In this document: piece after piece, positions 35,571 to 43,876 of the stretch
How positions within the stretch are numbered: the stretch's first letter is position 1
Layout: each line of letters opens with the position of its first letter
NCBI RefSeq assembly: GCF_038433135.1
Contig: NZ_JBCDMV010000006.1
Coordinates: 57,134-121,133, forward strand
Length of the DNA stretch: 64,000 bases
Origin: Luteococcus sp038433135
Lineage (GTDB): Bacteria; Actinomycetota; Actinomycetes; Propionibacteriales; Propionibacteriaceae
Reading direction: 5' to 3'
Made by a program: the position numbers and the translations under genes
Notes under the pieces: model-generated
What the model was told of the DNA's origin: nothing
Seen by the model: the letters and a program-made list of their open reading frames with translations, nothing else
Databases searched by the model: none

Positions 35571-36746
35571 TCAGCCTACTCGTCTGGCCCCCATCAGCGG
35601 CATGGAGTTGAGCGAGGACACCTTCACCCCGGAGCTCGGATTGGCCGCGTGCACGATCATCCCCTTACCGAGGTACATCCCCACGTGGGTGATGCCGGAG
35701 TAGTAGAAGACCAGGTCACCGGGTTGCAGTTCCGACGTCGGGACCGCCTTGCCCGCGCCGTACTGGTCCTGCGAGGTGCGCGGCAGGGATACGCCCGCGG
35801 AATTCCAGGCCTTGAGCATCAGCCCGGAGCAGTCGTAGGAGCTCGGGCCGGTGGCCCCCATCACATAGGACTTGCCCACCTGGCCCAGCGCATAGCTGAC
35901 CGCTCCCGAGGCACGCCCCGAGGAGCCACCCGTGGTGGTGGACTTGTTCGGCTGGCTGGGCTCGCTGGCCGTGGCGGAAGCCGACGCAGACTCGCTGGCG
36001 GAAGCCGACGCTGCGGCCTGTGCGCTGGCCTCGGCGGCCGCCCGTTCCGCCTCCCGGTCGGCCTCTTCCTGTTCGGCCTGGCGCTGGCGCTCCTGGGCCT
36101 CCTTGATGGCGGCCTCGGCCTTCGCCTTGCGCTCGGCCTCCTTCTTGCGCTCGATCTCGGCCAACCGCGCCTTCTCCTCGGCGGTGAGCTTGTCCAGCAC
36201 CGCCTTCGCCTCCGCCTCCTTGCGGTGATAGGCCTCGGCCACCGTGGCCTGTTCGGCCTTGTCGGCGGCGATCTTCTTGCGGGTGGTGGCAGCCGTCTGC
36301 CTGGTTGCGGCCAGATCGGCCTGGGCCAGTTGCAGCCGCTGCACCTGCTTGTTGGCACGATCGGTGACCCGCTGGATGGAGGCGAGCTGGTTGAGGAAGT
36401 CGGCCTCGTCGTCGCTGGTCAGCAACTTGGTCGTGACGTCGACGCCGCTGGTCTGGTAGCGCAGCATGGCGAACTGACCCAGATTCCTGCTCAGGGTGCT
36501 GACCTTGGTCTGCTGCCTGGCCAAGTCCTTGTCAGCCGTCGCCAGCGCGGTGGTGGCGTCGTCCAACTGGGCCTGCAGCTGGATGTAACGGGCATCCATC
36601 GCGGAAGCCTCTGCCTCGATCTTTGCCAACTGCTCTTGGGCCTTGCGCACGGCGTCGGGATCGGCGGAGGCGGTGGGCACCAGACCACCGGCCAGGATGC
36701 CGGACACGGCCAGCGCAGCAAGCGCCCGCCTGATTGTGCTCCTCAT
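35571..36746 (-). CDS. Secreted NlpC/P60 peptidoglycan endopeptidase (RipC-like)
   Basis: 391 residues. A signal peptide (about residues 1-29, ending ASA) precedes a long coiled coil (about 30-235), a Ser/Ala-rich linker and an NlpC/P60 domain. The catalytic Cys is in YDCSGLM near residue 303 and the His in THVGMYLG. It cuts stem peptides of the wall; the coiled coil is probably the FtsX/FtsE-responsive regulatory arm known from RipC and PcsB. ATG at 36746 begins the signal peptide. The position parallels Rv2190c. Confidence 0.9.
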   Translation of the reverse strand: MRSTIRRALAALAVSGILAGGLVPTASADPDAVRKAQEQLAKIEAEASAMDARYIQLQAQLDDATTALATADKDLARQQTKVSTLSRNLGQFAMLRYQTSGVDVTTKLLTSDDEADFLNQLASIQRVTDRANKQVQRLQLAQADLAATRQTAATTRKKIAADKAEQATVAEAYHRKEAEAKAVLDKLTAEEKARLAEIERKKEAERKAKAEAAIKEAQERQRQAEQEEADREAERAAAEASAQAAASASASESASASATASEPSQPNKSTTTGGSSGRASGAVSYALGQVGKSYVMGATGPSSYDCSGLMLKAWNSAGVSLPRTSQDQYGAGKAVPTSELQPGDLVFYYSGITHVGMYLGKGMIVHAANPSSGVKVSSLNSMPLMGARRVG

Positions 36747-36922
36747 GGGTCTCCCGTCGTCGCCGCTCCCGGCTACCCCGAAGTCTAGATGGCTCACCGA
36801 TCACCTCCAAACAGTTGACCAACTTACCCGTACGACGTCACCTGCCCCTCAGCTTGGTCGCCTGCGGCCCCAGGAGAACCCGATCCGAAAAAATGTCAGT
36901 GCCGCTGTCTACCGTCTGGGGC

Positions 36923-38707
36923 ATGACGACCGCCGCCTATCGCGCCCACCAGCCCAGCTTCGAGGATCTGGGGACGCCGCTGTTCGATGTCACCTTCGTG
37001 GTGGTGGATCTGGAGACCACCGGGGGCGCCGAGGACAGCGCCATCACCGAGATTGGCGCCGTCAAAGTGCGCGGTGGCGAGATCCTGGGCGAATTCCAGA
37101 CGCTGGTGAACCCGGGCGGGCACATCCCCGGGGTGGTGGCCGTGCTCACCGGGATCACCGACGCCATGGTGGCCGGTCAGCCGCGGATCGAGCAGGTGCT
37201 GCCCAGCTTCCTGGAGTTCAGCCGGGGATGCGTACTGGTGGCCCACAACGCCGGCTTCGACATCGGCTTCCTCAAGCGGGCCTGCGCGGCCCAGGGCACG
37301 CCCTGGCCCGGCAACACGGTGGTGGACACCGTGGCGTTGGCCCGGCAGGTGCTGCTGCGCGACGAGGTGGCGAACTGCAAGCTGGGCACCCTGGCCGCCC
37401 ACTTCCGGGCCACGACGATCCCCAACCACCGGGCGCTGTCGGATGCCCGGGCCACCGTCGACGTGCTGCACGGCCTGCTGGAGCGGATCGGCAACCTGGG
37501 CGTGGACAGTCTGGAGGATCTGCTGGAGTTCACGCGTCGGGTCTCTCCCCAGCGACGCGCCAAGCGGGTCTGGGCCAAGGACCTGCCCACCGCCCCGGGG
37601 GTGTACTGCTTCTACGCGGACCACCAGGAGTCCGACGGCACCCGCCGGGAGATCCTCTACGTCGGCAAGAGCAAGAACATCCGCACCCGAGTGCGCAGCT
37701 ACTTCACCGCCAGCGAGAAGCGCGGCCGGATGGAGGAGATGGTGCGGGTGGCCACCGGGGTGGAGGCGCATGTCTGCGCCACCCCGCTGGAGGCCGAGGT
37801 GCGGGAGCTCCGGCTGATCCGGGCGCACCATCCGCGCTACAACCGGCGGTCCCGCAACCAGGATCGCCTGCTGTGGGTCAAGCTCACCCGGGAGGCCTTC
37901 CCCCGCCTCTCGGTGGTGCGACGGGTGTTGGATGACGACTGCCAGTACTGGGGCCCCTTCGGCAACCGACAGACTGCCGACGAGGCGGTCCTGGCGCTCC
38001 ACGACGCCTTCGCGCTGCGGCAGTGCACCAAACGGCTCTCCCTTCGCTCCCCCAGCCAGTCCTGCGCGCTGGCCGAGATGTCGCGCTGCATGGCGCCCTG
38101 TGAACTGGGCGCTGGTGCCGAGGCCTATCCGGAACTGGTGGAGCGGGTCCGGCGGGCGCTCAGCAGCGACGTCCGGCCGGTGGTGCAGACGGTCACCGCA
38201 AGACTGGTCCGGCTGGCCGAACAGGAACGCTTCGAGGAGGCAGAGGTGGTCTCCGGCCGCTTGCGGCAGTACCTCAGGGCCACCATGCGGGGCCAGCGCT
38301 TCGGGTCCGTGGCTCGCTGTCCGCAGATCGTGGCCGCGCTGCGCGATGACTCGGGTGGTTGGCAGATCCACGTCCTGCGGTACGGCCGGTTGGCGGCCGC
38401 CGCGCTCAGCGCCCCCGGCGAGGTGGCGCAGCGGGTGGCGCGGGAGGCCGTCGCCGCCGCGGAGACGGTGCTGCCGCCGCGAGCGGGAATGCCGGCGGCC
38501 ACGATCGAGGAGTGCGAACTGCTGGCCGCCTGGCTGGAACGCCCGGGGGTACGGCTGATGGAGCTGGACGGGGAGTGGAGCTGGCCGATCCATCTGGGTC
38601 CGCGCGACGCACTGCGGCTGCCCGAGCTGGTCGGCCCGGAATCCCTCGGCTCGGAGCGCGGCGCCTCACAGCCCCAGGGAGAAGGCTGCCTCGAGGTCGT
38701 GCGGTGA
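36923..38707 (+). CDS. DEDDh exonuclease fused to a GIY-YIG/UvrC-like domain
   Basis: 594 residues. An N-terminal DnaQ-like 3'-5' exonuclease (DLETTG near residue 29, HNAGFD, then HRALSDA) is joined to a GIY-YIG nuclease half as in UvrC/Cho (GVYCFY, LYVGKSKN) and a UvrC-type Cys segment. It is the actinobacterial arrangement typified by Rv2191. The likely role is DNA repair, but the exact reaction is unproven. ATG at 36923 is chosen; ATG at 36893 would add ten residues. The 3' end overlaps the convergent AsnC-type gene by 42 bases. Confidence 0.85.
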   Translation: MTTAAYRAHQPSFEDLGTPLFDVTFVVVDLETTGGAEDSAITEIGAVKVRGGEILGEFQTLVNPGGHIPGVVAVLTGITDAMVAGQPRIEQVLPSFLEFSRGCVLVAHNAGFDIGFLKRACAAQGTPWPGNTVVDTVALARQVLLRDEVANCKLGTLAAHFRATTIPNHRALSDARATVDVLHGLLERIGNLGVDSLEDLLEFTRRVSPQRRAKRVWAKDLPTAPGVYCFYADHQESDGTRREILYVGKSKNIRTRVRSYFTASEKRGRMEEMVRVATGVEAHVCATPLEAEVRELRLIRAHHPRYNRRSRNQDRLLWVKLTREAFPRLSVVRRVLDDDCQYWGPFGNRQTADEAVLALHDAFALRQCTKRLSLRSPSQSCALAEMSRCMAPCELGAGAEAYPELVERVRRALSSDVRPVVQTVTARLVRLAEQERFEEAEVVSGRLRQYLRATMRGQRFGSVARCPQIVAALRDDSGGWQIHVLRYGRLAAAALSAPGEVAQRVAREAVAAAETVLPPRAGMPAATIEECELLAAWLERPGVRLMELDGEWSWPIHLGPRDALRLPELVGPESLGSERGASQPQGEGCLEVVR

Positions 38708-38941
38708 ATAGGTGCGGAAGGCGATGTGGGTCTCGGTCTCCAGCACGCCGGGCACCTTGTTGAGGTGGTCGGCCACCACCTCGGCAACGGCATCGGTGTC
38801 GCGTACCCGGACCATCACGATCAGGTCGATCGCGCCGGTGACCGAGTAGACCTCGCTGATCCCCTCCAGGGAGGCGATCTCCTGGGCAACCTCGGGGATG
38901 CGGGCAACGTCGGCCTTGACGAAGGAAATGGCGGTGATCAT
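38666..38941 (-). CDS. Stand-alone Lrp/AsnC ligand-binding (RAM) domain protein
   Basis: 91 residues matching only the C-terminal effector-binding domain of Lrp/AsnC regulators, with EVYSVTGAIDLIVMVRV and FRTYSPHDLEAAF. There is no helix-turn-helix, so it would act as a stand-alone ligand sensor or partner of a full-length Lrp. Its 3' end lies inside the 3' end of the convergent exonuclease gene. Confidence 0.8.
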   Translation of the reverse strand: MITAISFVKADVARIPEVAQEIASLEGISEVYSVTGAIDLIVMVRVRDTDAVAEVVADHLNKVPGVLETETHIAFRTYSPHDLEAAFSLGL

Positions 38942-38972
38942 GGCTCGATCCTAGGGCACGGACGGGATGCGC

Positions 38973-39006
38973 CGCGGGCCGCCGACCCGGAGGTCGACGG
39001 CCCGCG
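38973..39006 (-). terminator. Terminator hairpin after the cyclophilin gene
   Basis: A near-perfect stem (38973-38987 with 38992-39006, one bulged A) lies 24 bases past the cyclophilin stop on the minus strand, before the AsnC-type gene. Confidence 0.6.
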
Positions 39007-39030
39007 AACGGTGCTGCTACGTGGTCTTCG

Positions 39031-39543
39031 TCAGGCGATCTCGACGGACTCGATCACGACGGGCTCGACCGGGCGGTCCATCCGGCCGGTGGGAACCTGG
39101 GCGATCTCGTCGACGACCTTCTTGCTGGCCTCGTCGGTGACCTCTCCAAAGATGGTGTGGCGACGATTGAGGTGCGGGGTGGGCGCGACGGTGATGAAGA
39201 ACTGCGAGCCGTTGGTGCCGGGGCCGGCATTGGCCATCGCCAGCAGGTACGGCTTGTTGAAGACCAGCTCGGGGTGGAATTCGTCCTTGAACTGGTAGCC
39301 GGGGCCGCCGGTGCCGGTGCCCAGCGGGCAGCCGCCCTGGATCATGAAACCGTCGATCACGCGGTGGAAGCCCAGGCCGTCGTAGAACTTGCCGGTGGTC
39401 TTCTCGCCGGTCTTCGGATCCAGGTACTCCTTGGTGCCGTCGGCCAGGCCGACGAAGTTCTCAACCGTCTCGGGAGCCTGGTCGGCGAACAGCTCGATCA
39501 CGATGTCGCCGTGGTTGGTGTGCAGGGTTGCAGTGGATGCCAC
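39031..39543 (-). CDS. Peptidyl-prolyl cis-trans isomerase (cyclophilin)
   Basis: 170 residues of cyclophilin type: FHRVIDGFMIQGG near residues 59-71, LAMANAGPGTNGSQFFI with the catalytic and cyclosporin-site residues, and HLNRRHTIFG. There is no signal peptide from this start, so it is probably a cytoplasmic folding catalyst. GTG at 39543 with AGAGGA 6 bases upstream is preferred to the longer open frame. Confidence 0.9.
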   Translation of the reverse strand: MASTATLHTNHGDIVIELFADQAPETVENFVGLADGTKEYLDPKTGEKTTGKFYDGLGFHRVIDGFMIQGGCPLGTGTGGPGYQFKDEFHPELVFNKPYLLAMANAGPGTNGSQFFITVAPTPHLNRRHTIFGEVTDEASKKVVDEIAQVPTGRMDRPVEPVVIESVEIA

Positions 39544-39734
39544 TGGGTGTCCTCTCGTTGCCGGGCCCGTGTGGGCCGTCTGCTCGAGACTATCCGGTCG
39601 GGCGCTCGCGCAGGCACCCCCAGCTGTTCGCTGTTGGTGGAGCCACCGCCGATTTCGTGTTCTGCGGCTCCCCGGCCGGGTAGCGTGGTGGCGGTGCTCG
39701 ATCACGAGCCCTATCAACGAACATCGGAGGAAAC

Positions 39735-40688
39735 GTGACCCGAAAGACCAAGCACGAGGCCGCCGCAGAGGATCGTACGGCCGTCGACCGCGCCGTTCAG
39801 CTCGTGGAGCAGGTTCTGGGAGTCACCAACCCGGTCCTTGGTCAGGCCGTCAAGGCTGCCGACAACGCCCGGCGCAATGCCGGTGAGCATGTGGCGCCCC
39901 TGGCCGAGCAGGCCAAGCACACCGCCGCTACGAAGGTCGCCCCGCTGGCCGCCACGGCCGCCGCCGTGGGCGCCGCCAAGAAGGAGCAGCTGCAGCCGCA
40001 TCTGGACACGGTTGCCGAGAAGGTGCAGCCCGCCGCCGACCAGGCCCGAGCCAAGGTTCAGGAGGAGCTGGTGCCACAGCTGATGGAGTTGCTGCACCAG
40101 GCCGAGAACCACCCCGCCGTCAGCGAGGCCAGCAAGCGCAGCGCCGCTGCCAGGGCCGCCCTGAAGGGTGAGCTGGAGCTGCCGGAGAAGAAGAAGCGCA
40201 ACGTCGGCGGAACCGTCGCCAAGGTTGCCGCCGCCGGTACCCTGCTGGCCGCCGCCACCGTCGCCGTCCGCCAGTTCCTGGCCAGCAAGGACGACGCGTG
40301 GACCGCCCACGAGCCCAGCACCGCCTATGTTGCCGAGGATCGCCCGGCCGGCGCCGACGAGACCCTGGACGGCGCCGAGGTGGAGTCCCCCGTCTCGGCC
40401 CAGCCCGACGTGGACAGCGAGCCGAACCCGCAGGAGCAGATGAGCGCCGAGGGCGGTCCGGTCGACGGTGCGGAGTCCGTCGCGGAGAGCCTCAACGTGC
40501 TCAACGAGTACGGCGAGGGATCCTACGTCGGTGACGAGCCGCCGAGCGGCTACGACGTCAAGGGCAATGAGCGCTCGATGAAGTTCCACACCGCCGGCTC
40601 GGACAGCTACGAGCGGACCATCTCCGACGTGTGGTTCAACTCCGTGGAGGCCGCCGAGAAGGCTGGTTTCACCCGCGCCCAGCGTTGA
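39735..40688 (+). CDS. Coiled-coil protein with one hydrophobic stretch and a sunset-like C-terminal domain
   Basis: 317 residues. The N-terminal half is Ala/Lys/Glu-rich helix (about residues 10-155), followed by one short hydrophobic stretch (about 160-178) and a long acidic disordered linker. The last 50 residues (GYDVKGNERSMKFHTAGSDS, then YERT, then EAAEKAGF) resemble the small 'sunset' domain, which usually reads PIKGN and ends EAAAxAGF, but lack its Cys. I know no function. A strong hairpin follows the stop. Confidence 0.6.
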   Translation: MTRKTKHEAAAEDRTAVDRAVQLVEQVLGVTNPVLGQAVKAADNARRNAGEHVAPLAEQAKHTAATKVAPLAATAAAVGAAKKEQLQPHLDTVAEKVQPAADQARAKVQEELVPQLMELLHQAENHPAVSEASKRSAAARAALKGELELPEKKKRNVGGTVAKVAAAGTLLAAATVAVRQFLASKDDAWTAHEPSTAYVAEDRPAGADETLDGAEVESPVSAQPDVDSEPNPQEQMSAEGGPVDGAESVAESLNVLNEYGEGSYVGDEPPSGYDVKGNERSMKFHTAGSDSYERTISDVWFNSVEAAEKAGFTRAQR

Positions 40689-40715
40689 CCGGCTGAGCAG
40701 CGCCCGCAGGTCCAC

Positions 40716-40751
40716 GCGGTGCCCGTTCCCCTTCTGGGGAGCGGGCACCGC
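40716..40751. terminator. Strong terminator hairpin
   Basis: A 16-bp stem (one G-T pair) with a TTCT loop lies 28 bases after the coiled-coil protein gene. Confidence 0.7.
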
Positions 40752-40833
40752 TGCGTTCACCCGGCGGGGTTCGCGCGTCGCGCCACCTCCGGCACCCCGC
40801 ACCTCCTCCGGCACTCTTGGGCACTCGCCCAGG

Positions 40834-40863
40834 TGTTGTCCGAGTGTTGTCCATTTGTTGTCC
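40834..40863. repeat. Three phased TGTTGTCC direct repeats
   Basis: TGTTGTCC occurs at 40834, 40845 and 40856, exactly 11 bp apart, so all three face the same side of the helix. They end 78 bases before the ATG of the following gene. The layout is that of regulator iterons such as SARP boxes. Confidence 0.7.
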
Positions 40864-40941
40864 GTCCCCGCCAGGGGATGGTCTTTGCCCCCGACGAGGG
40901 CAAGGCTGGGACAAGCCACCCCACCAGCCGAGGAGAACCCG

Positions 40942-41427
40942 ATGTCGACGACCGTGCAGATCAAGCAACAATGGGTGACCTCCGCACCCTTCCGGGCCCA
41001 CTTCCAGCTGATCCTCGAGCAGACCGGCCTCCCGTGGCGCGTGCTGGCCCTCGCGATCGGCCTGCCGATCCCGTTGGCTCGACGCCTGGCCCTGGCGCCG
41101 CCGGGACGCCACCGGATCCGGGTGGAGGACGCGCGACGGTTGATCGCCGTCAGCCCGGAGGATCTGGCCGGTCTGTCCACCGAGCTGGTCGGCTGCCGGA
41201 CGCTGTCGAGGCGCCTGCGGGAGTTGCAGGATGGTGGCATGGACGCGCTCACCATCGCTCACCGGGCGGGAGTCACCCCGTCGCAGGTGCAACAACTCGC
41301 CTCCGGCGCCGTCGTGCGCTGCTCCCGGCTCACGCTCCTGCGGATGCTCGCGCTGATCGACGAGCTCGACGAGGTACCGGGCGCAGCCCGCCGCCGACCG
41401 ACCTCCCTGCCCGACCGGGCCGCATGA
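40942..41427 (+). CDS. Helix-turn-helix-like protein coupled to prepilin peptidase
   Basis: 161 residues. Two helical segments (about residues 30-60 and 95-125, the latter with ALTIAHRAGVTPSQVQQLASG) look like helix-turn-helix units. No effector domain or membrane helix is present. GAGGAGA precedes the ATG, and the stop overlaps the next ATG. Three phased repeats upstream may be its binding sites. I do not recognise the family. Confidence 0.6.
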   Translation: MSTTVQIKQQWVTSAPFRAHFQLILEQTGLPWRVLALAIGLPIPLARRLALAPPGRHRIRVEDARRLIAVSPEDLAGLSTELVGCRTLSRRLRELQDGGMDALTIAHRAGVTPSQVQQLASGAVVRCSRLTLLRMLALIDELDEVPGAARRRPTSLPDRAA

Positions 41428-42110
41428 CTCCCGTCGCGCCGTTGCTGGGGGCGCTGGTGGCAGCGGGGTCCGCCATCGCGGTGATGGGCCTGCTGGTACC
41501 ACGGCTGCCCGAGCCCGCCCGGGATGAGGGCCCAGACCAGGCCTGGGCCAAACCGCCCTACCGCGCGCTGGCGACCCCCCAGAACCTCGCCGCGGCCGGC
41601 GTCCTCGGTGCCGGAGCCGGGGCGCTCACCGGTGGTCAGCCCGTCGGGTCCTGGCCGCTGCTGCTGGTGCTGGCCGGCCCCACCGCCGCCCTGGTGCTGG
41701 TGGATGCGCTCACCACCTACCTGCCCTTGCGTCTCACTCAGCTGTGCTGGCTGCTCGCCGGGCTCGCCATGGTCGCGGAGCTGTTTCCGGCCGGTCCGCA
41801 ACGCCCTGCCCTGCTGATCCGCTGGCTGGTCGCCGGCCTGGTGAGCCTCGCGATTTTCTGGGCGGTCTGGCGGCTCGGCGCCGGGCTCGGCTTCGGCGAC
41901 GTCCGACTGGCGCCCCTGGTGGCAGTGGCCGCCGCCAACGACTCCTGGCAGGCCTGGTACCTGGCCCTGTTGTGCGGAACCACGATCGGCGCGCTGTGGG
42001 GGGTGACCACCACGCTGTGGCGGCGCCGCCACCCGCACCCGCTGGGCACGGTCTTCCCCTATGGCCCCAGCCTCTGGCTCGGTCTGTGGCCCGCGCTCTT
42101 GCTCACCTGA
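41424..42110 (+). CDS. Prepilin peptidase (A24 family)
   Basis: 228 residues with six to seven membrane helices. The two aspartates of type IV prepilin peptidases are seen: one in LVDALTTYLP near residue 94 and one in the GFGDVRLAPL motif near residue 155. The N-terminal methylase Cys domain of PilD is absent, as in many actinobacterial Tad/Flp systems. No pilin or tad gene is in the window. ATG overlaps the upstream stop (ATGA). Confidence 0.8.
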   Translation: MTPVAPLLGALVAAGSAIAVMGLLVPRLPEPARDEGPDQAWAKPPYRALATPQNLAAAGVLGAGAGALTGGQPVGSWPLLLVLAGPTAALVLVDALTTYLPLRLTQLCWLLAGLAMVAELFPAGPQRPALLIRWLVAGLVSLAIFWAVWRLGAGLGFGDVRLAPLVAVAAANDSWQAWYLALLCGTTIGALWGVTTTLWRRRHPHPLGTVFPYGPSLWLGLWPALLLT

Positions 42111-42146
42111 GATCGGCACGAACACGGCCTCGACGACGACGAAAAC

Positions 42147-42181
42147 GGGCTGGAGCCCCGGTTTGCCCGGGGCTCCAGCCC
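42147..42181. terminator. Bidirectional terminator hairpin
   Basis: A perfect 15-bp stem (42147-42161 with 42167-42181) and TTTGC loop lie between the convergent prepilin peptidase and qcrB genes. Confidence 0.75.
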
Positions 42182-42217
42182 TTTGCTCTGCGTTGACCAG
42201 TCAGGTCCGGTGCTGCC

Positions 42218-43876
42218 TCAGTGGCTGGGCAGCGCGGGGACGTCGTCGTCGTGGTCGTCGTGGTGGTGCGAATCCTCGATCTCGCCCGCGGTCGGCTTGG
42301 CGATCTCGTCACCCACCAGGAAGCGGCTGCCACGAGCCCGCCACTTGCCAGCGCCTTCGTCGCCCGCCTCGACCATGTCGTACTGCTTGTGCTGGGTGAG
42401 GGTGAAGGCCTCGTCCTCGCTGATCGGTGCGTGCGCCTCGGAGTAGCCACCGTCGGGATTGCGCACGATGATGCCGCTCTCCGAGCCGTGCAGCACCCGC
42501 TCGGCGTCGCGTCGCTGCAGCGAGAGGCAGATCCGCTTGGTGATCAGGAAGGCGATGATCGGGGCGATGAGGACGGCCGCCCGCAGGAAGTAGGTGATGG
42601 CATTCAGGCTGATGCTGAAGGTGGTGGCGATGATGTCATTGCCGCCGCCCAGCCAGAACATCGCGTACCAGGTCATGCCGGCCACGCCCAGCGCGGTGCG
42701 AGTCGGGGCATTGCGCGGACGATCCAGCAGGTGGTGCTCGTCCTTGTCACCGGTGATCCACTGCTCGACGAAGGGCCACAGCGCCAGACCGGTGAACAGG
42801 ATGCCCATCAGGCCCACACCGGGCAGGAAGATGTTCCAACTCCAGGTGGTGCCACCGATGTGGCTCTCCCAGTTCGGGATGATGCGGATGGCACCCTCGA
42901 CCCAGCCCATGTACCAGTCGGGCTGCGAACCGGCGGTGACCTGTGCCGGGTTGTAGGGGCCGAACTTCCAGACCGGATTGATCTGCATCAGGGCGCCCAT
43001 CAGCACCGACACACCGAAGACGACGAAGAAGAAGCCGCCGGCCTTTGCCATGTAGACGGGGAAGAGCGGGAAGCCCACCACATTCTGCTCGGTCCGGCCC
43101 GGGCCGGGGTATTGGGTGTGCTTGTGGTAGACGATCATGCTCATGTGAGCCGCCACCAGGCCCAGCAGGATGGCCGGGATCAGCAGGATGTGCGCCATGT
43201 AGAGCCGCGGGATGATCGCGGTGCCCGGGAACTCGCCGCCGAAGACGAAGAACTCGGCCCAGGTGCCGATCAGCGGGATCGAACGGATCAGGCCGTCGAC
43301 GAAGCGCAGGCCGGTGCCGGAGAGCAGGTCGTCGGGCAGTGAGTAGCCGGCGAAGCCCTCGATCAGGCTCAGCGCCATCAGACCAACACCGATCAGCCAG
43401 TTCAGCTCACGCGGCTTGCGGTAGGCACCGGTGAAGAAGACGCGCAACATGTGGGCCACGCCACCCGCGACGAACAGGATGGCCGCCCAGTGGTGGACCT
43501 GGCGAACCAGCAGGCCACCGCGGATGTCGAAGCTCAGCGCGAGAGTCGAGGCCATCGCCTCGGACATCGGAACGCCCCGCAGCAAGGCATAGGACCCGTG
43601 GTACTCCACCTCGGCCATCGACGGCTTGAACCAGATGGTGAGGAAGATGCCGGTCAGCAGGCAGACGATGAACGAGTAGAGCACGATCTCGCCGAGCAGG
43701 AAGCTCCAGTGGTCGGGGAAGATCTTGCGCAGGTTGTGCTTGCCCAGGCGGGCGAAGCCGAGCCGGTCGTCGAACCAGGTGTAGGCACCGCCACGCTTGG
43801 CGGCGACGCTGGCACCGGTCGGCGTCCGCGGTTCGAGGGAATCGGAATTGCCGGCAACGTCGGCGGGGCGGGCCAT
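42218..43876 (-). CDS. qcrB: Cytochrome bc1 complex cytochrome b subunit
   Basis: 552 residues. Core cytochrome b with the paired heme-ligating His (RQVHHWAAILF and AHILLI / AHMSMIVYH). The quinol-site PEWY motif of other organisms appears to be replaced by PDWYMGW, as is usual in actinobacteria. A His/Asp-rich C-terminal tail extends beyond the last helix. It oxidises menaquinol and passes electrons to QcrA and QcrC. Start ATG shares one base with the qcrA stop (TGATG). Last gene of ctaE-qcrC-qcrA-qcrB. Confidence 0.95.
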   Translation of the reverse strand: MARPADVAGNSDSLEPRTPTGASVAAKRGGAYTWFDDRLGFARLGKHNLRKIFPDHWSFLLGEIVLYSFIVCLLTGIFLTIWFKPSMAEVEYHGSYALLRGVPMSEAMASTLALSFDIRGGLLVRQVHHWAAILFVAGGVAHMLRVFFTGAYRKPRELNWLIGVGLMALSLIEGFAGYSLPDDLLSGTGLRFVDGLIRSIPLIGTWAEFFVFGGEFPGTAIIPRLYMAHILLIPAILLGLVAAHMSMIVYHKHTQYPGPGRTEQNVVGFPLFPVYMAKAGGFFFVVFGVSVLMGALMQINPVWKFGPYNPAQVTAGSQPDWYMGWVEGAIRIIPNWESHIGGTTWSWNIFLPGVGLMGILFTGLALWPFVEQWITGDKDEHHLLDRPRNAPTRTALGVAGMTWYAMFWLGGGNDIIATTFSISLNAITYFLRAAVLIAPIIAFLITKRICLSLQRRDAERVLHGSESGIIVRNPDGGYSEAHAPISEDEAFTLTQHKQYDMVEAGDEGAGKWRARGSRFLVGDEIAKPTAGEIEDSHHHDDHDDDVPALPSH

